64,000 nucleotides of DNA from Arthrobacter sp. Edens01 (GTDB taxonomy: Bacteria > Actinomycetota > Actinomycetes > Actinomycetales > Micrococcaceae): contig NZ_LKIU01000006.1 of the NCBI RefSeq assembly GCF_001307035.1, forward strand, positions 88,813-152,812, written 5' to 3'. Of this stretch, positions 18,626 through 26,150 are shown piece after piece. The translations under genes were made by a program, and so were the position numbers. The stretch's first letter is position 1; every line of letters begins with the position of its first letter. The notes below the pieces were generated by a model, which was given only the letters and a program-made list of their open reading frames with translations, was not told the origin of the DNA and ran no database searches.

Positions 18626-20194
18626 ATGGGCCGCAGCGTAATCGTGCCGACCGAGTCGGAACCCAGCGGCCTGCTGGGGCAGGTGGACAGCTCCGTGAAC
18701 GAGTTCATGGAGCCCATAGCCACGGCCTTCAACGACATAGTTTTCTTTCCGCTGACGATCGGGGACTTTAGTTTCCCCATAGTGGTGGCTTGGCTGATCA
18801 TTGCCGGGGTGGTCATCACCATCTACTTCGGATTTATCCAGTTCCGCGGGCTGAAGGTGTCCGGGCAGGTAATCCGCGGAAAGTTCTCCACTAAACAGGA
18901 CCCGGGAGAAGTCCCCCATTTCCAGGCCCTCACCTCAGCCCTTTCCGGCACGGTGGGCCTGGGCAACATCGCCGGCGTCGGCGCCGCCATGGCACTCGGC
19001 GGACCCGGAGCCACGTTCTGGATGATCCTGGCGGGACTTCTGGGCATGGCCACCAAATTCGCGGAATGCACGCTGGGCGTCAAATACCGCCAGGTCCATG
19101 AAGACGGCACAGTCAGCGGCGGACCGTTCAAATATCTTCCCGTGGCGTTCAAACGGTTCGGCTCGCTGCCGGCCAAAGTGCTGACCGGCGTGTTTGCCGT
19201 CGCGATCCTGCTCTTCGGCGTGGCCGGCGGCAACATGTTCCAGGCCAACCAGACCTTCGCACAGGTGCGCAACGCCACGGGCGGTGACGAAGGGTTCCTG
19301 GGATCCGACGGCGCGGCGCTGATCTTCGGAGCGATTCTCGCTGCCCTCGTGGCCATCGTGATCCTCGGCGGAATCAAGTCCATCGGCGCAACCACCTCCA
19401 AACTGGTCCCCGCAATGGCCGCCGTGTACCTCGTCGCCTGCGTAGCTGTCATCGCCGCCAATTTCGAAAACATTCCGTCCGCCGTCGGCGCCATCATCGA
19501 AGGAGCGTTCCGGCCGGAGGGCTTCGCCGGCGGAATCCTCGGCGTCATGATCATCGGCTTCCAGCGGGCCTCCTTCTCCAACGAGGCCGGCGTGGGTTCC
19601 GCCGCGATCGCACACTCGGCCGTCAAGACCCGCCGCCCGGTCAGCGAAGGCTTTGTGGCGATGCTCGAACCGCTCGTGGACACGGTGCTGATCTGTACCA
19701 TGACGGCTCTGGCCATCATCATGGCCGGCGCACCGAGCCTGCAGGCCGGCATCGACCAGGTGCAGGGCGGGGGAGGGGCGCCCGACGGCGTCATCCTCAC
19801 CTCCGATGCCTTCGCCACGGTGCTGCCGTGGTTCCCGATCGTGCTCTCGGTCGCCGTCGCGCTCTTTGCCTACTCAACCCTGATCACGTGGTCCTACTAC
19901 GGACTGAAAGCCTGGGAATACCTCTTCGGCCGCGGACGCATGCGGGAGATCATCTACAAGGTCATCTTCCTGACGTTCACCGTCGCCGGGTGCGTTCTCT
20001 CCTTCAGCCAGGTCATCAGCTTCACCGACGCGGCGCTGTTCATCTGCGCTTTCGTGAACCTGCTCGGGGTGTACCTGCTCCTGCCGGTGATCAAGCGGGA
20101 AATGAAGAAGTACCTCGCCGACCGGAAGAGCGGGAAGCTGGACATCCTGGGCATCGAGGACGAGGAGATTGAGGACGCCGCGCCGGCGCGCTAG
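18626..20194 (+). CDS. Alanine/glycine:cation symporter (AgcS family)
   Basis: Sodium-coupled amino acid carrier of 522 residues in the inner membrane, with about ten spans. AgcS hallmarks: FSTKQDPGEVPHFQALTSAL, then SGTVGLGNIAGVG, and GFQRASFSNEAGVGSAAIAHS. The tail after about residue 490 is charged. The ribosome site is weak (GGGGG before ATG 18626). No riboswitch is visible upstream, although the glycine operon lies just before. It may import alanine or glycine for the enzymes encoded at 9.7-17.1 kb and at the window start (ald). Confidence 0.93.
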   Translation: MGRSVIVPTESEPSGLLGQVDSSVNEFMEPIATAFNDIVFFPLTIGDFSFPIVVAWLIIAGVVITIYFGFIQFRGLKVSGQVIRGKFSTKQDPGEVPHFQALTSALSGTVGLGNIAGVGAAMALGGPGATFWMILAGLLGMATKFAECTLGVKYRQVHEDGTVSGGPFKYLPVAFKRFGSLPAKVLTGVFAVAILLFGVAGGNMFQANQTFAQVRNATGGDEGFLGSDGAALIFGAILAALVAIVILGGIKSIGATTSKLVPAMAAVYLVACVAVIAANFENIPSAVGAIIEGAFRPEGFAGGILGVMIIGFQRASFSNEAGVGSAAIAHSAVKTRRPVSEGFVAMLEPLVDTVLICTMTALAIIMAGAPSLQAGIDQVQGGGGAPDGVILTSDAFATVLPWFPIVLSVAVALFAYSTLITWSYYGLKAWEYLFGRGRMREIIYKVIFLTFTVAGCVLSFSQVISFTDAALFICAFVNLLGVYLLLPVIKREMKKYLADRKSGKLDILGIEDEEIEDAAPAR

Positions 20195-20218
20195 CGGGTT
20201 CCTTTCCTTCAAACCGAT

Positions 20219-20274
20219 CGAGAGGCCAGTTACGGCTCTTTTCAGCCTCGAAAACAGCCGTAACTGGCCTCTCG
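20219..20274. repeat. 56-bp intergenic palindrome, copy B
   Basis: Starts CGAGAGGCCAGTTACGGCT; the first 19 bases pair perfectly with the last 19. It lies between convergent genes (AgcS symporter and SDR), where it could end transcription from both sides. Confidence 0.85.
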
Positions 20275-20301
20275 GCGGAAGGGAGGGGGCGGGGCGAGGA
20301 A

Positions 20302-21054
20302 CTAGCCGCGGCCGAGGAACGGCATGCCCGCAGCGGTCAGCACCACTGATCCGGGATTGGCCGAGGCGGGCAGCTCCGCCATGAACAGCACAGTGCGTGC
20401 CGCTTCTTCCGCGGGGAAGGTCGGCTCCACCTTGCGGCTGCCGTCCGGCTGGAGGGCGCCGCCGGTAGTGATCCCGGCCAGCAGCTCGGTGGCTGCGTTG
20501 CCGATGTCGATCTGCGCGCAGCTGATCCCGTATGCGCGCCCGTCCAGATCGATCGACTTGGTGAGTCCGGTAACCGCGTGCTTCGTGGCGGTGTAGGCGG
20601 CGGCCAGCGGCCGGGGCGCGATTGCGGAGAGTGAGCCGTTGTTGATGATCCTGCCGCCGGGCGGGTCCTGCGCCTTCATCTGCCGGACTGCCGCTGCCGC
20701 ACAGAGCATGGTGCCGGTCAGGTTCACGGCGACCGTCTCATTCCAGTCGGCAAGGCTGATCTGGTCCACTGACCCGGACGGACCGAAGCTGCCGGCATTG
20801 TTGAACAGCACATCCACCCGGCCGAACCTGTCCGCGGCCTCGCGGAAAAGGCGGTCGACGTCGCCGGGCTGCGTAACGTCCGCCGGGACCACCAGGGCCC
20901 GGGCATCGCCGTCGGCCGTTTCCTGCAGTGCCTCCTCGCGGCGGCCGGCCAGAACAACCTGCCAGCCTGCGTCCAGGAACTCCCTGGCGGTGGCCCGCCC
21001 AATCCCCGATCCGGCTCCGGTAATGACCGCCGTCCGCAACCCCTCAAAACCCAT
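20302..21054 (-). CDS. Short-chain dehydrogenase/reductase
   Basis: Soluble NAD(P)-dependent SDR of about 250 residues. The cofactor motif TGAGSGIG is near the N-terminus, NNAG follows, and the active site is YTATK with a Ser in NGSLSAIA before it. I chose ATG 21054, as AGGA lies seven bases ahead; ATGs at 21060 and 21072 are also in frame. The palindrome at 21077 sits just upstream of the start. Substrate unknown. It faces the symporter gene and is divergent from the lactate permease gene. Confidence 0.85.
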   Translation of the reverse strand: MGFEGLRTAVITGAGSGIGRATAREFLDAGWQVVLAGRREEALQETADGDARALVVPADVTQPGDVDRLFREAADRFGRVDVLFNNAGSFGPSGSVDQISLADWNETVAVNLTGTMLCAAAAVRQMKAQDPPGGRIINNGSLSAIAPRPLAAAYTATKHAVTGLTKSIDLDGRAYGISCAQIDIGNAATELLAGITTGGALQPDGSRKVEPTFPAEEAARTVLFMAELPASANPGSVVLTAAGMPFLGRG

Positions 21055-21076
21055 GACCATATCCTGCCCCATTCAC

Positions 21077-21132
21077 CGAGATGGCAGAAACTGCACGTTT
21101 CAGCGCTGAAACGTGCACTTCCTGCTATCTCG
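21077..21132. repeat. 56-bp intergenic palindrome, copy C
   Basis: Starts CGAGATGGCAGAAACTGCAC. The two 28-base halves are complementary except at three positions and need no loop. It lies between divergent genes, 23 bases ahead of the SDR start codon and 22 bases before the lactate permease -35 box, so it is not placed as a terminator. Confidence 0.85.
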
Positions 21133-21153
21133 GGGGAAAGAAGCCCAAGGGCG

Positions 21154-21182
21154 TTGACCGCCGGGAACTGCGCGCCTAGTGT
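21154..21182 (+). promoter_or_regulatory. Predicted promoter of lctP
   Basis: TTGACC (21154-21159) and TAGTGT (21177-21182) are 17 bases apart. The leader would be about 57 bases and contains an AAAGGGG ribosome site. Confidence 0.55.
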
Positions 21183-21245
21183 CGACGCAACTTGTGAACG
21201 GGCAGGACCGGAACCAACCGGCCCAGCAAAAACAAAGGGGTTTTT

Positions 21246-23069
21246 GTGCATATTCCGGCTGCGCAGTATGAACAGGTCCTCGATCCAATCGGCGACTCCC
21301 TGGTGCTCTCCGCCATCCTCGCCGCTCTTCCTCTGCTGCTGCTGTTCGTGATGCTCGGCGTCTTCCGGCTCAAGGCCTACCAGGCGGGGATCATCTCCCT
21401 GGTGCTGTCCATCCTCCTGGCGCTCTTTGGCTGGGGCATGCCGCTGGACCAAACCCTCTCCGCCACCGCCCTGGGCGCGTTCTACGCCATCTTCCCGATC
21501 CTCTGGATCCTCATCAACGCACTGTGGATCTACAACCTCACGGTGGCCACACCATGGTTCGACGTTCTGGGCCGCACTATCCGCTCAATCTCCGACGACC
21601 TGCGCATCCTGTCGATCCTGATTGCCTTCTGCTTCGGTGCGCTGCTCGAATCGCTCGCCGGTTTTGGTGCCCCCGTGGCGATCGCTGCGGCCATGCTGAT
21701 GGCTGCCGGGATGAAACCGCTGAAGTCGGCGATCGTGGCGCTGCTGGCCAACACCGCGCCGGTGGCTTTCGGTGCCATGGCCGCTCCGATCATTGCGCTG
21801 AACGGCGTCACCGGCATTCCGCTGCAGGAATTGTCTTCCATGACCGGACGGCAGACGCCGTTCATTGCACTCGTGGTCCCGTTGATCCTGGTCTTCCTGG
21901 TGGACGGCAAGCGCGGCGTCCGCCAGACCTGGCCGGTGGCTCTCGTGGCCGGAGTCGTATTTGGGCTGGCACAGTTCGTGGCCTCGAACTTCTTCGTGGT
22001 GGAACTGACCGACGTGGTCGCAGCAGTGGCCACGGTCATTGCCGTTCTGCTGATGCTGCGGGTCTGGCAGCCAAAGGAACTGATTGGCATGTCCGGGGAA
22101 TCAATGAACGACGACGCCGGTGCGGCGCGCGGTGCAGGTGCCGGAGAACTCGCTGCCGAAGAGGGCACTGACACCCTCACCCGCACAGGCGGCGACGGCA
22201 GCACGGCTCCGGGCCACGGAGGTGCGGGCAGCAGCGCTGCAGGCGGAGACGAAACTGGATCAGCCGGAGTGGACAGCGGAGCAAGCGGGTCCGCAGGAGA
22301 CAGCGACCGTGACAACACCCGGCCGCCGGCGCGCAGCGTCTGGCTCTCCGTTGCCCCGTACCTGATCATCATCGTGGTCTTTTCCCTGGCACAGATTCCT
22401 CCGATTAAGGCCTGGCTGACCCAGGTGGGCGGCGTGACCTTCCACTGGCCGGGCCTGGACGTGGTGAATTCCTCCGGTGATCCCGTAGGCGCGCAGAACC
22501 TCCGTTTCGACCACCTCAAGGCCACCGGCACGCTGCTGCTGATCTCCGGCATCCTGACGATGATCCTGTACCGCATTGCACCGGCCAAGGGCGTCCGGAT
22601 CTACGGGGAGACCCTGAAGACCCTGCGCTGGACCATCGTCACGGTGTGTTCGGTGCTCGCACTCTCCTTCGTCATGAACCTGTCCGGCCAGACCACCACC
22701 CTGGGAGTCGCGCTTGCCTCTGCCGGCGGCTTCTTCGCCTTGCTCTCGCCTCTGCTCGGGTGGATCGGTGTGGCCCTCACCGGCTCCGACACGTCGTCGA
22801 ACTCCCTCTTCGGCCAGCTGCAGGTTGCTGCTGCCGAGGAGACCGGCCTCTCACCCACCCTGATGGCCGCGGCGAACTCCTCCGCCGGTGTGCTGGGCAA
22901 GATGCTCTCGCTGCAGAACCTGGCCATTGCTGCAGCCGCCGTTGGGCTCAATGGCGTGGAGGGCACCCTGCTGCGCAAACTGATCGGCTGGTCGCTGGGC
23001 CTGCTGGTCCTGATGACCCTGCTGATCTGGCTGCAGTCCACGCCGGTGCTCGGCTGGATGGTGCCGTAA
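21246..23069 (+). CDS. lctP: L-lactate permease
   Basis: Proton-coupled lactate/glycolate carrier in the inner membrane, 607 residues, about thirteen spans. Conserved blocks: FGALLESLAGFGAPVAIAAAM and GWIGVALTGSDTSSNSLFG, then AAANSSAGVLGKML. It starts with GTG at 21246 after AAAGGGG. Between about residues 285 and 358 there is a long Gly/Ala/Ser/Asp/Thr-rich insert with no fold, replacing a short loop in typical LctP. The next gene encodes a lactate/glycolate-type FAD oxidase, 22 bases downstream, so the two form a transport-oxidation pair. Confidence 0.96.
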   Translation: MHIPAAQYEQVLDPIGDSLVLSAILAALPLLLLFVMLGVFRLKAYQAGIISLVLSILLALFGWGMPLDQTLSATALGAFYAIFPILWILINALWIYNLTVATPWFDVLGRTIRSISDDLRILSILIAFCFGALLESLAGFGAPVAIAAAMLMAAGMKPLKSAIVALLANTAPVAFGAMAAPIIALNGVTGIPLQELSSMTGRQTPFIALVVPLILVFLVDGKRGVRQTWPVALVAGVVFGLAQFVASNFFVVELTDVVAAVATVIAVLLMLRVWQPKELIGMSGESMNDDAGAARGAGAGELAAEEGTDTLTRTGGDGSTAPGHGGAGSSAAGGDETGSAGVDSGASGSAGDSDRDNTRPPARSVWLSVAPYLIIIVVFSLAQIPPIKAWLTQVGGVTFHWPGLDVVNSSGDPVGAQNLRFDHLKATGTLLLISGILTMILYRIAPAKGVRIYGETLKTLRWTIVTVCSVLALSFVMNLSGQTTTLGVALASAGGFFALLSPLLGWIGVALTGSDTSSNSLFGQLQVAAAEETGLSPTLMAAANSSAGVLGKMLSLQNLAIAAAAVGLNGVEGTLLRKLIGWSLGLLVLMTLLIWLQSTPVLGWMVP

Positions 23070-23091
23070 GTTGCCAATGCAAGGAGAACCT

Positions 23092-24480
23092 GTGAGCACT
23101 GAGTCCCTGAACGCTCCCGGCATTCCTGTCGCGGAAGGGGCCGCAGCAGTGCTCAGCGCAGCAGCCCGGTCTTCCGTGGAGCACGAGCACCGGTTGAAAG
23201 CGAGTACGGACCGATCCGGCTTCGTGGCTGACAGCCTTCCGGAGGGCGTGGTCTTCGCCCAGGACGCCGGGGAAGTGGCGGACGTCCTGCGCATGGCGAC
23301 CAGGCACGGCGTCCCCGTGGTTCCCCGCGGAGCCGGAACCGGGCTGGCCGGAGCCTCTTCGGCCAGGCAGGGCGAGGTGGTGCTGGACGTGTCCGGCATG
23401 AACCGGATCCTGCGGATCGACCCCGAAGAGCAGCTGGCAGTGGTGCAGCCCGGAGTGTTGAACGCTGAACTGAACGCCGCTGCCGCCGAGTACGGGCTCT
23501 TCTACGCACCGGACCCGGCCAGCACCGCGATCTGCTCCATCGGCGGGAACATCGCCACGAACGCCGGGGGGATGCGCTGCGCCAAGTACGGTGTCACCAG
23601 GGAAGCTGTCCTGGCCCTGCGCGTCATCCTCGCAGACGGACGCGAACTGCGCACCGGACGGGAAACCATCAAGGGAGTTAGCGGCTACGACCTCAACGCC
23701 CTGATGATCGGGTCCGAAGGCACACTCGGCGTCGTCGTCGAGGCAACCCTGCGGCTGCGCCCGCTGCCCGTACAGACCGCCACGGTTGCAGCCTTCTTCC
23801 CGAACGTTGAACAGGCCGCCCGGGCGGCGTCGGCCGTTGTTGCGGCCCGGATCCAGCCGTCCATGATGGAGCTGATGGACGGGCAGACCCTGGAAGCAGT
23901 GGACGCTGCACTGGGCACGGACTACCGCTCCCGCGGCGCGTCGTTCCTGCTGGTGCAGACAGACGGCCATGGCGCGTTCCTGGAACAGGACGTGGTCATG
24001 GACGCCGTGTCACCGTTCGGGATCTGCGAGCGGGCCGTCGACGACGAGCAGGCTGCCGCACTGGTAACCGCCCGTCGGGAGGCCATCCCCTCCCTCGAAA
24101 AGCTCGGCCGGGTCTCGATTGGGGACATTGGGGTGCCGCGCGGGAAGCTGGCCGAAGTCGTCGCGGGGCTGGAAGACATCGCCGAACGCACCGGGGTGCG
24201 CATCTTCACCATCGCCCACGCGTCGGACGGAAACCTGCACCCGATGATTGTGATGGAGCCGGAGGACTCCGTGACCGAGGGGCCGCCAAAGGCAGCGCTG
24301 GGCGAGATGTTCCACCTGGCCAAGTCCCTGGGCGGCACACTGACCGGAGAGCACGGCATTGGCCTGCTGAAGCGTGACTGGCTCCAGGAGGAGCTCGGTG
24401 ACGTTTCGCTCGAAGTCATGCACACCATTCGGCAGGCACTGGACCCGCTGGGCATCCTCAATCCGGGGAAGGCGATCTAG
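23092..24480 (+). CDS. FAD-linked oxidase (GlcD / D-lactate dehydrogenase type)
   Basis: Flavin enzyme of 462 residues that oxidises a 2-hydroxy acid, probably D-lactate or glycolate, to the keto acid. The PP-loop VPVVPRGAGTGLAGAS is near residue 75. The C-terminal metal/substrate block has HASDGNLHP, and GEHGIGLLKRDWL is near residue 430; these are the GlcD/Dld hallmarks. GTG 23092 follows AAGGAGA. It lies directly after lctP, so lactate is the favoured substrate. No iron-sulfur partner subunit is next to it. Confidence 0.9.
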   Translation: MSTESLNAPGIPVAEGAAAVLSAAARSSVEHEHRLKASTDRSGFVADSLPEGVVFAQDAGEVADVLRMATRHGVPVVPRGAGTGLAGASSARQGEVVLDVSGMNRILRIDPEEQLAVVQPGVLNAELNAAAAEYGLFYAPDPASTAICSIGGNIATNAGGMRCAKYGVTREAVLALRVILADGRELRTGRETIKGVSGYDLNALMIGSEGTLGVVVEATLRLRPLPVQTATVAAFFPNVEQAARAASAVVAARIQPSMMELMDGQTLEAVDAALGTDYRSRGASFLLVQTDGHGAFLEQDVVMDAVSPFGICERAVDDEQAAALVTARREAIPSLEKLGRVSIGDIGVPRGKLAEVVAGLEDIAERTGVRIFTIAHASDGNLHPMIVMEPEDSVTEGPPKAALGEMFHLAKSLGGTLTGEHGIGLLKRDWLQEELGDVSLEVMHTIRQALDPLGILNPGKAI

Positions 24481-24491
24481 GAGCCGGTGGC

Positions 24492-25889
24492 TCACTCGAA
24501 GAGCAGTGAGACGCGCAGGTTCTCAATGGGGGCGGGCCCCACGCCGCGAACCCACAGGACGAGCTTCTGGTTCTGCGCCACGGCCAGTGATCCAGTGCGC
24601 CCACATTGGGAGGTAGTAGTGCAGGACATGGCGGGTTGGAACAGGCCGTCACGGACGAGGTACACGTCGATGCTGCTGCTCCGTTCCGTCATCTCGACTC
24701 TCATCTCCGTGATGGTCCCGGCGCGCGGCATTCGAATTTCGTTAGCGGCTCGCGAGCTGGAGGGAGCCACCGAGCCGGAGATCGGGAAGTAAGCCGCAGC
24801 GTCGGCGAAAGCTGCGGGATCTATGGTGCCGGGCAGGAAGCTGACGAAGACCGTCCCGGCCCCGGCCGGACCCTGTGGACCCTGGGGCCCCTGCGGCCCG
24901 ACCGGCCCTGCAGCACCTTCGGGTCCCTGTGGTCCGACCGGCCCTGCAGCACCTTCGGGTCCCTGTGGTCCGGCTGGCCCGATGGGTCCGGTATCGCCGG
25001 TGTCGCCCTTGTCGCCCTGCGGTCCGGCTGGCCCCTGCGGGCCAGTTTTTCCCTGAGGCCCAACAGATCCTGCCGCACCTGTTGGACCCGCAGCGCCAGT
25101 TGACCCCGCGGGTCCCTGCGCACCGGGATCGCCCTGCACACCTTGGGGACCCATGGGTCCCTGCGGGCCGATCAGGCTCTGTGCACCGACCGGCCACGTG
25201 CCCGCCGTCTTGGGGCCGTAGATGGCGAAGGTTGTGGTGTCCAAATAGAAGTCGCCGTCGGCCCCCAGGGAGCTGGCCGGACTTCCGGAACCGTTGTGGA
25301 TGCTGTTGCCGTCCCGGCCGGGCAGGCCGGCCGGCCCGGGCTCTCCAGCCGGCCCGGCAGGCCCTGGTGCCCCACTGGGCCCAGCAGCGCCCGGTGCTCC
25401 GGCTGGACCGGTTGCGCCCTGTTCGCCGGAGGGGCCGGTTGCACCCTGCTCGCCCGCTGGTCCGTTAGCACCAGTTGAACCGGCGGGTCCTGCGGCTCCC
25501 GCCTGGCCGGCGGCCCCAGCCAGACCGGCGGGTCCCGCTGCGCCCGCCTGTCCCGGAGCCCCGGCAGGTCCGGATGCTCCCGGCTTCCCGTCTGTTCCGG
25601 GTTCTCCCGTGTCGCCCTTGGGTCCCTTGGCATCGGCTGAAGCCGTGGCGGCGATGGGGGGGACTGCACTGTCAGCTCCGGCAGCCAGCCAGGAAACCGG
25701 GACTCCGTCGGGGCCGCAGTTCAGATCCCCCGCGGACGTGGCGATGCTGGTGAACTGCAGTGTGCTCTCGTCCAGACATGCGTGATAGGAAGCCGCGTCG
25801 GACGACGCCGGGGTGCAGGCAGTGAGCACCAGGGCTACAGCCGCCGCAGCAGCGATAGCCGATAGAGGGGAGGAAACGGAGCGGTTCAA
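24492..25889 (-). CDS. Collagen-like (Gly-X-Y) lipoprotein
   Basis: Surface lipoprotein of 465 residues. I propose the TTG at 25889 as start: AGGAGA lies five bases ahead and the protein then opens [19 protein letters not shown] and reaches a lipobox LTAC, giving a proper lipoprotein signal. Two Gly-X-Y tracts follow: the first at about residues 87-190, then a short globular piece with [20 protein letters not shown], then a second tract at about 240-350. The last 110 residues form a non-collagen domain with three cysteines. Such repeats form triple helices in other bacteria. It is alone on its strand between lctP/oxidase and the MMPL gene. Role unknown; adhesion or surface display is plausible. 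Confidence 0.85.
   Translation of the reverse strand: MNRSVSSPLSAIAAAAAVALVLTACTPASSDAASYHACLDESTLQFTSIATSAGDLNCGPDGVPVSWLAAGADSAVPPIAATASADAKGPKGDTGEPGTDGKPGASGPAGAPGQAGAAGPAGLAGAAGQAGAAGPAGSTGANGPAGEQGATGPSGEQGATGPAGAPGAAGPSGAPGPAGPAGEPGPAGLPGRDGNSIHNGSGSPASSLGADGDFYLDTTTFAIYGPKTAGTWPVGAQSLIGPQGPMGPQGVQGDPGAQGPAGSTGAAGPTGAAGSVGPQGKTGPQGPAGPQGDKGDTGDTGPIGPAGPQGPEGAAGPVGPQGPEGAAGPVGPQGPQGPQGPAGAGTVFVSFLPGTIDPAAFADAAAYFPISGSVAPSSSRAANEIRMPRAGTITEMRVEMTERSSSIDVYLVRDGLFQPAMSCTTTSQCGRTGSLAVAQNQKLVLWVRGVGPAPIENLRVSLLFE
24900..24971 (-). repeat. Perfect 36-bp tandem duplication inside the collagen-like gene
   Basis: Two identical 36-base units (24900-24935 and 24936-24971) each encode four Gly-X-Y triplets ([12 protein letters not shown]). 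Perfect identity at the DNA level points to a recent duplication. Confidence 0.9.
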
Positions 25890-26094
25890 AGAGATCTCCT
25901 GAGTCAGCTTTCGGGACAATGCAGGGAGATCGGCCGCAGAACCTGCGCTTGGTGCGGTCCTCCCCCAGCGGGAACCGCAAGCCGTACTCAAATAGACGAA
26001 GGCCAAGTTTAGACAACGTCCAGATCAGTTATATTCCATCATTTGGATTGAGTCCAGAAATTTACGCGTGTCTGGCAGGAATGACGTGCCGCAG

Positions 26095-26136
26095 AAAAAA
26101 ACAGCAGCCGCCCCAAAAGGGGGCAGCTGCTGTTTT
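26095..26136. terminator. Bidirectional rho-independent terminator
   Basis: An A-run, then ACAGCAGC and CCCC, a four-A loop, GGGG and GCTGCTGT, then a T-run. It ends the MMPL gene (stop at 26151, minus strand). On the plus strand there is no gene to end. It is one of the few textbook terminators in the window. Confidence 0.9.
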
Positions 26137-26150
26137 TGCGGGAACGGAGG

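Noticed and set aside
24820-25640. CRISPR or minisatellite array in the collagen-like gene
   Set aside because: The periodic pattern follows Gly-X-Y codons and has no unique spacers; only one 36-bp unit is truly duplicated.
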